From: STD2-77 sp964503935
GTDB taxonomy: Bacteria > Patescibacteriota > Minisyncoccia > JAHIHE01 > JAGLIN01
Assembly: GCA_964503935.1 (NCBI GenBank)
Contig: CAZDCJ010000027.1
Location: forward strand, 1 to 15,766
DNA: 15,766 nt
Reading direction: 5' to 3'
Numbering within the stretch: the first letter of the stretch is position 1; every line of letters begins with the position of its first letter. The notes below the pieces were generated by a model, which was given only the letters and a program-made list of their open reading frames with translations, made no database searches and was not told the origin of the DNA. Position numbers and translations under genes: made by a program. This document shows, piece after piece, positions 13,074 through 15,766 of this stretch.

Positions 13074-14885
13074 CTATAAAGCCTTGCGCAATCTGATGTG
13101 CGCGTCCCGGAGCTGCATCTCGCCTACGGACGTAGGACTGTCCATCATCAGATCCTTGCCCCGGCCATCTTTGGGGAATGCATAGATATCGCGTATAGAA
13201 TCAAGTTCCTGAAGGACCATGAAGAACCGATCTACGCCGAGCGCGCAGCCGCCGTGTGGAGGCGCACCGTACTGGAATGCCTTGATCATGGCGCCGAAGC
13301 GCGCATCCACTTCGGAGCGTTCATATCCGGCAATACGGAAAGCCTCGTACATAGTCTCGGGCTCATGGTTACGAATGGCACCGCTAGTCACCTCGAATCC
13401 GTTGCAGACCGCATCATACTGATAACCGTAGATATCCTCCGGCGCCTTCGTACGAAGCGCCTCGAGTCCGCCTTGCGGCATAGAGAATGGATTGTGCTCG
13501 AAATCAATCCTGCCCGGCTCGATGTCTGACTCCGAATACATCGGGAAGTCTACGATCCAGCAGAACGATGCCTTCTTCGGATCCTTGAGACCGAGCCTTA
13601 GCGCGCATTCATTCCTTACCGCCCCTAGCGAGCTGCATACCGTCCGCCATTCGTCCGCCCCGAAGAAGATGATGTCTCCGACTTTCGCCTCTACTGCTGA
13701 CACGATCTTATTTGCCAATTCATCACCCAGGAATTTTACGATGGGCGATTGGAGCCCCCCTTCTTCCTTGAGCACGATATAGGCGAGACCTTTTGCCCCT
13801 TTGCCTTTCGCGATCTCGGTCAGCTCATCGATTTCTTTGCGCGAGAACTTCGCTCCGCCATCCACTTTGAGCGCGTGCACTACGCCGCCTTTTGCCGCTA
13901 CGTCCGCGAATACTCCGAAGCCACATCCCTTCGCCATGTCGGTGATGGGCTTGATTTCCAGATTGAAGCGAAGATCCGGCTTGTCCACTCCGTACTTCTC
14001 CATCGCGTCCTTCCAGGTGATTCTCGGAAACCTGCCGCTGCCGTCCAGATTCATCACTTTCTTATCACTGAATTTCTCGGTAAGCTCCAAATAGAGGGGC
14101 TCCATGATATCGAAGATATCCTCTTGCTCGATGAAACTCATCTCCATATCGAGCTGGTAGAATTCCCCGTAAGCGCGGTCCATGCGCGGATCTTCGTCAC
14201 GAAAACACGGCGCGAGCTGAAAATATTTGTCCGTTCCCCCTACCATGAGAAGCTGTTTAAATTGCTGCGGGGCCTGCGGCAAGGCATAGAACTTTCCAGG
14301 ATAGAGCCTTGAAGGAATCAGGAAATCCCGCGCGCCTTCCGGCGAGGAATTAGCGAGGATGGGAGTCTGTACCTCGGCGAATTCCCTTTCTTGGAAATAA
14401 CTCCGCATCGTCCGGAAATACAGATCTTTCGCGCGAAGCATCTCCTGCATCCGCCTCCGTCGGAGATCCACGAAACGATATTCGAGCCGGAGATCCTCTT
14501 TTACATCCTTGGCTTTATCCAATCCTTCGATTTCCGCCACTTCGAAAGGCGGCACTTTGGATTTTGAAAGTATAGCGAGCACGGATGCCTCCACTTCGAT
14601 CTCGCCCGTCTTGAGCTTCTCATTCTTCATATCTGCGGGCCGGAGTGCTACCTTGCCTTCTACGCGCACTACGAACTCACCGCGGATATCGTCCGCCATC
14701 TTCCACGCCTCCTCGGAGATCTTCGGATCGAAAGTTACCTGAGTAAGCCCGTGATGATCCCGGAGATCAATGAAGATCACTCCCCCATGGTCGCGTCTGG
14801 TATTCACCCAGCCGGAAAGTATGACTTCTTTTCCTTCATCCTCCCTGCGCAGCTCGGCGCAGTGATGAGTCCTGTATCTTTGCAT
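13074..14885 (-). CDS. aspS: aspartyl-tRNA synthetase, bacterial type, probably non-discriminating
   Basis: It charges tRNA-Asp, and probably also tRNA-Asn, with aspartate. The 603 residues match bacterial AspRS (E. coli 590). In order: OB-fold anticodon domain (1-105, VILSGWVNTRRDHGG); motif 1 around EFAEVQTPILANSSPEGARDF (168-188); QAPQQFKQLLM (204-214); motif 2 FRDEDPRMDRAYGEF (228-242); a GAD insertion domain about 290-415; motif 3 GGCALGVDRFFMVL (545-558). H33 aligns with E. coli L30. His at this site is the form described for non-discriminating enzymes that also charge tRNA-Asn, and gatB in the same operon supplies the repair step. The second published determinant aligns with D here and is not diagnostic. 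It is first in the operon aspS-CYTH-gatB; its leader (15033-14886) contains a terminator-like hairpin. Confidence 0.97.
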   Translation of the reverse strand: MQRYRTHHCAELRREDEGKEVILSGWVNTRRDHGGVIFIDLRDHHGLTQVTFDPKISEEAWKMADDIRGEFVVRVEGKVALRPADMKNEKLKTGEIEVEASVLAILSKSKVPPFEVAEIEGLDKAKDVKEDLRLEYRFVDLRRRRMQEMLRAKDLYFRTMRSYFQEREFAEVQTPILANSSPEGARDFLIPSRLYPGKFYALPQAPQQFKQLLMVGGTDKYFQLAPCFRDEDPRMDRAYGEFYQLDMEMSFIEQEDIFDIMEPLYLELTEKFSDKKVMNLDGSGRFPRITWKDAMEKYGVDKPDLRFNLEIKPITDMAKGCGFGVFADVAAKGGVVHALKVDGGAKFSRKEIDELTEIAKGKGAKGLAYIVLKEEGGLQSPIVKFLGDELANKIVSAVEAKVGDIIFFGADEWRTVCSSLGAVRNECALRLGLKDPKKASFCWIVDFPMYSESDIEPGRIDFEHNPFSMPQGGLEALRTKAPEDIYGYQYDAVCNGFEVTSGAIRNHEPETMYEAFRIAGYERSEVDARFGAMIKAFQYGAPPHGGCALGVDRFFMVLQELDSIRDIYAFPKDGRGKDLMMDSPTSVGEMQLRDAHIRLRKAL

Positions 14886-14911
14886 AGGATTTCTGTTATA
14901 GGTTTCTAATA

Positions 14912-14976
14912 TATAAAAACTCCACTTTTATTTAATAAGTATCCGCAAAAAGACCTATTAAATAAAAATAGAGTTT
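14912..14976 (-). terminator. long AT-rich hairpin with U-rich tail in the aspS leader (possible attenuator)
   Basis: AAACTC (14917-14922) with GAGTTT (14971-14976), a 3x3 internal loop, then a perfect 12-bp helix TTTTATTTAATA (14926-14937) with TATTAAATAAAA (14956-14967), loop 18 nt. On the minus strand the stem runs into TTTTTATAT, so it could terminate transcripts from the promoter at 15040-15068 about 30 nt before the aspS ATG. No T-box bulge sequence is present, so any regulation would be of another kind. It could instead simply end a separate short RNA. Confidence 0.55.
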
Positions 14977-15039
14977 CAGATCTGATTATCATTATTTCTC
15001 TGTAATTCCACAAGAGCTTGATAAGCTGATTACTTATCC

Positions 15040-15068
15040 ATAATACCTCTTAAATAAGGGAAAGTCAA
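15040..15068 (-). promoter_or_regulatory. promoter of the aspS-CYTH-gatB operon (or of a short leader RNA)
   Basis: Minus-strand TTGACT (15068-15063), 17-nt spacer, TATTAT (15045-15040). The predicted start is near 15033, leaving a leader of about 148 nt. A hairpin GATAAG/CTTATC (15038-15033 with 15025-15020) lies right at the transcript start. The -35 box abuts the U-tract of the preceding terminator (15070-15091). Confidence 0.65.
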
Positions 15069-15069
15069 C

Positions 15070-15091
15070 AAAAAAACCGGAGTTTGGCCGG
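15070..15091 (-). terminator. terminator of RNA unit c
   Basis: On the minus strand CCGG (15091-15088) pairs with CCGG (15080-15077) around a 7-nt loop, followed by seven U (15076-15070). The stem is short but GC-only and the U-tract is good. It is closely similar in design to the terminator at 15226-15250. Confidence 0.6.
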
Positions 15092-15193
15092 GGTATCGAG
15101 AAAAGGATTTTTATGGGCTAGAGAAGATTTTCGACATATTTTGGGGAGTGGGTATTCTATGGTTTTTCAGAAAAGTATCTTCTCTAGCTCACC
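15070..15193 (-). ncRNA. putative small RNA, unit c
   Basis: A predicted transcript of about 125 nt between the promoter at 15200-15227 and the terminator at 15070-15091. Its main feature is a perfect 12-bp helix between minus-strand GCTAGAGAAGAT (15188-15177) and ATCTTCTCTAGC (15128-15117), enclosing 48 nt. That loop contains a C-rich single-stranded stretch CCCACTCCCC (minus strand), of the type that pairs with Shine-Dalgarno sequences in some regulatory RNAs. No tRNA, SRP, RNase P, tmRNA or 6S signature is visible and no convincing frame is present. Existence as an RNA is inferred from promoter, helix and terminator together. Confidence 0.5.
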
Positions 15194-15199
15194 GATTAC

Positions 15200-15227
15200 A
15201 GGATAACACCTTTTTCTTCTTTGTCAA
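15200..15227 (-). promoter_or_regulatory. promoter of RNA unit c
   Basis: Minus-strand TTGACA (15227-15222), 16-nt spacer, TATCCT (15205-15200) preceded by TGT, giving an extended -10. The spacer shares a 10-nt run with the promoter of unit a: ACACCTTTTT in plus-strand reading, at 15206-15215 here and 15619-15628 there. Confidence 0.65.
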
Positions 15228-15415
15228 ATAAAAACCGGACATTGACCCGGGAGAATGAAGAATTGGGCGACAAGGGCCTTCTGAGAATGAGTGTAAAAGA
15301 TAGGGCCCTTGTTTTGATTTATACACCACCTTCTGATCTTTATCAGGCCTACAGGAAAGGCCAGCGGCATATGCTACCGAGATGTCCAGGAGGGGATCAG
15401 ACGGACATCCGGCAT
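15226..15415 (-). ncRNA. putative structured RNA, unit b
   Basis: About 190 nt with a chain of helices. Helix 1: CCG + GATGTCC with GGACATC + CGG, one bulge (plus coordinates 15377-15387 with 15403-15412), carrying the loop GTCTGATCCCCTCCT on the transcript strand. Helix 2: GGCCT/AGGCC (15346-15350, 15358-15362). Helix 3, partly exclusive of helix 2: CTGAT/ATCAG (15333-15337, 15342-15346). Helix 4: a perfect 9-bp ACAAGGGCC/GGCCCTTGT (15270-15278, 15304-15312). Terminator: CCGGG/TCCGG (15250-15246, 15239-15235) then TTTTTATTT (15234-15226). The helix 1 loop contains CCCCUCC, resembling the anti-Shine-Dalgarno. I match it to no known family. A 66-codon frame on the opposite strand has no other support. 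Confidence 0.5.
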
Positions 15416-15419
15416 CTAT

Positions 15420-15449
15420 AACCTAACGCTTGCCTCTCTTTTTTGTCAA
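15420..15449 (-). promoter_or_regulatory. candidate promoter of RNA unit b
   Basis: A perfect minus-strand TTGACA (15449-15444) with only a weak -10 in range: TAGGTT (15425-15420) at 18 nt. A better-looking TATAGA (15420-15415) is too far at 23 nt. The -35 lies 22 nt beyond the U-tract of unit a. Confidence 0.4.
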
Positions 15450-15470
15450 GAAAGGTCCGCTTCAAAACAC

Positions 15471-15609
15471 AAAAATAAGAAGCCTCTCGGTTCCTTATCG
15501 ATATGGAAAGATATTATTGATGAGGTTGGCGATGGGGTTAGAAAAGTAATTACTTACGATAGCACCTTAGTCTTGAAATCTAGAGTTCGGTAATAACCCC
15601 ATCGCACCT
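15471..15609 (-). ncRNA. putative small RNA, unit a
   Basis: About 140 nt from the promoter at 15614-15642 to a terminator at 15471-15496. The main helix is GCGATGGGGTTA (15529-15540) with TAACCCCATCGC (15594-15605), perfect over 12 bp, extended by AGGT/ACCT (15523-15526, 15606-15609) across a 2-nt bulge; the enclosed 53 nt include a weaker inner pairing. The terminator pairs AAGGAACC (15496-15489) with GGCTTCTT (15484-15477) on the minus strand, with one A-C mismatch and a GAGA loop at 15488-15485, then TATTTTT (15477-15471). Same architecture as unit c but without overall sequence similarity. No known family recognised. Confidence 0.5.
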
Positions 15610-15613
15610 ATCA

Positions 15614-15642
15614 AGTTTACACCTTTTTGAAAAACAGGTCAA
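15614..15642 (-). promoter_or_regulatory. promoter of RNA unit a
   Basis: Minus-strand TTGACC (15642-15637), 17-nt spacer, TAAACT (15619-15614). The predicted start near 15607-15610 coincides with the outer base pairs of the unit a helix. It is divergent from the plus-strand promoter at 15655-15684. Confidence 0.6.
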
Positions 15643-15652
15643 CCCCTTGTAC

Positions 15653-15704
15653 AGTTAACAGTAACCGGTAACACATGCTATCCTGAATGGTAACACTGTT
15701 AACT
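15653..15704. promoter_or_regulatory. operator-like inverted repeat around the right-hand promoter
   Basis: AGTTAACAGT (15653-15662) and ACTGTTAACT (15695-15704) are perfect 10-bp inverted copies. GGTAACAC occurs twice in direct orientation between and into them (15667-15674, 15689-15696). The left arm covers the -35 box and the right arm the region just after the predicted transcript start, the layout of a dimeric repressor site. An insertion-element end is an alternative. Confidence 0.55.
15655..15684 (+). promoter_or_regulatory. extended -10 promoter of the gene at the right edge
   Basis: TTAACA (15655-15660), 18-nt spacer, TATCCT (15679-15684) preceded by TGC (15676-15678), an extended -10. 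The predicted start is near 15691, about 23 nt before ATG 15714. Confidence 0.6.
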
Positions 15705-15713
15705 ATCAAACCT

Positions 15714-15766
15714 ATGCCCGGACCTAAACCCAGTTATCCCAAAGAAAAGCGGATCTTATGGTATCA
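15714..15766 (+). CDS. start of an unidentified gene, cut by the window edge
   Basis: ATG 15714 opens a frame that runs to the end of the window: MPGPKPSYPKEKRILWY (17 codons plus two bases). The Pro- and Lys-rich opening followed by KEKRILWY would suit the start of a helix-turn-helix protein, such as a regulator or transposase, but 17 residues do not allow a call. It lies behind a well-formed promoter inside an operator-like palindrome, which is consistent with autoregulation. No Shine-Dalgarno is visible. Confidence 0.5.
   Translation, partial: MPGPKPSYPKEKRILWY

Noticed and set aside
14917..14976. A second T-box controlling aspS
   Set aside because: The conserved UGGNACC bulge sequence is absent from the whole aspS leader.
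15221..15421. A 66-codon plus-strand frame opposite RNA unit b
   Set aside because: It runs antisense through at least four perfect helices and overlaps promoter boxes on the other strand; no promoter or ribosome site supports it.
14886..15713. Known structural RNAs (tRNA, 6S, 4.5S, RNase P, tmRNA) as an explanation of the gene-free region
   Set aside because: No T-loop, CCA end, SRP tetraloop region, P4 core or tag frame was found on either strand by eye; a covariance-model search is still the decisive test.

Overview
The window looks like a chromosomal segment of a small-genome bacterium. Candidate Phyla Radiation (Patescibacteria, Parcubacteria or Moranbacteria-like) is my best guess. This is inferred from short compact housekeeping genes, a threonyl-tRNA synthetase without its TGS domain, an apparently GatCAB-dependent tRNA charging route, small uncharacterised membrane proteins, and dispersed palindromic repeats beginning TGTCAT. 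TGA is used as a normal stop (for example at the end of miaB), so the UGA-recoding CPR groups are excluded.

Layout. Bases 1-465 hold a minus-strand small membrane protein gene, its terminator, and a near-consensus promoter firing left out of the window. Bases 495-4750 are a plus-strand unit: a sigma70-type promoter, a 205-residue two-helix membrane protein, then dnaE (replicative polymerase alpha) and a terminator. An unrecognised 200-residue protein follows, with its own terminator at 5353-5378. Bases 5382-5685 carry a consensus promoter and a T-box leader with complete antiterminator and terminator, controlling thrS (5835-7628). Bases 7629-8351 hold a repeat element and a small promoter-to-terminator unit without a convincing gene. 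miaB and miaA, two successive enzymes of tRNA A37 hypermodification, follow. A 17-bp perfect stem at 10962-11000 closes both miaA and the convergent minus-strand operon aspS - CYTH protein - gatB (14885 down to 11004).

Bases 14886-15713 contain no protein gene I believe in. They read as a tandem series of minus-strand transcription units (called a, b, c here, plus the aspS leader). Each has a TTGAC-type -35 box, one or more strong helices and a hairpin/U-tract terminator. In two cases the terminator U-tract runs directly into the -35 box of the next unit. I match these to no known RNA family, and they are the best candidate here for something undescribed. At the right edge a plus-strand gene begins (15714) behind an extended -10 promoter wrapped in a 10-bp inverted repeat.

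Functionally most of the window is translation: charging of tRNA-Thr and tRNA-Asp, probable transamidation to Asn-tRNA and/or Gln-tRNA, and A37 modification. It also contains the replicative polymerase. RNA-level control (T-box, possible aspS attenuator, small RNA units) is unusually dense.
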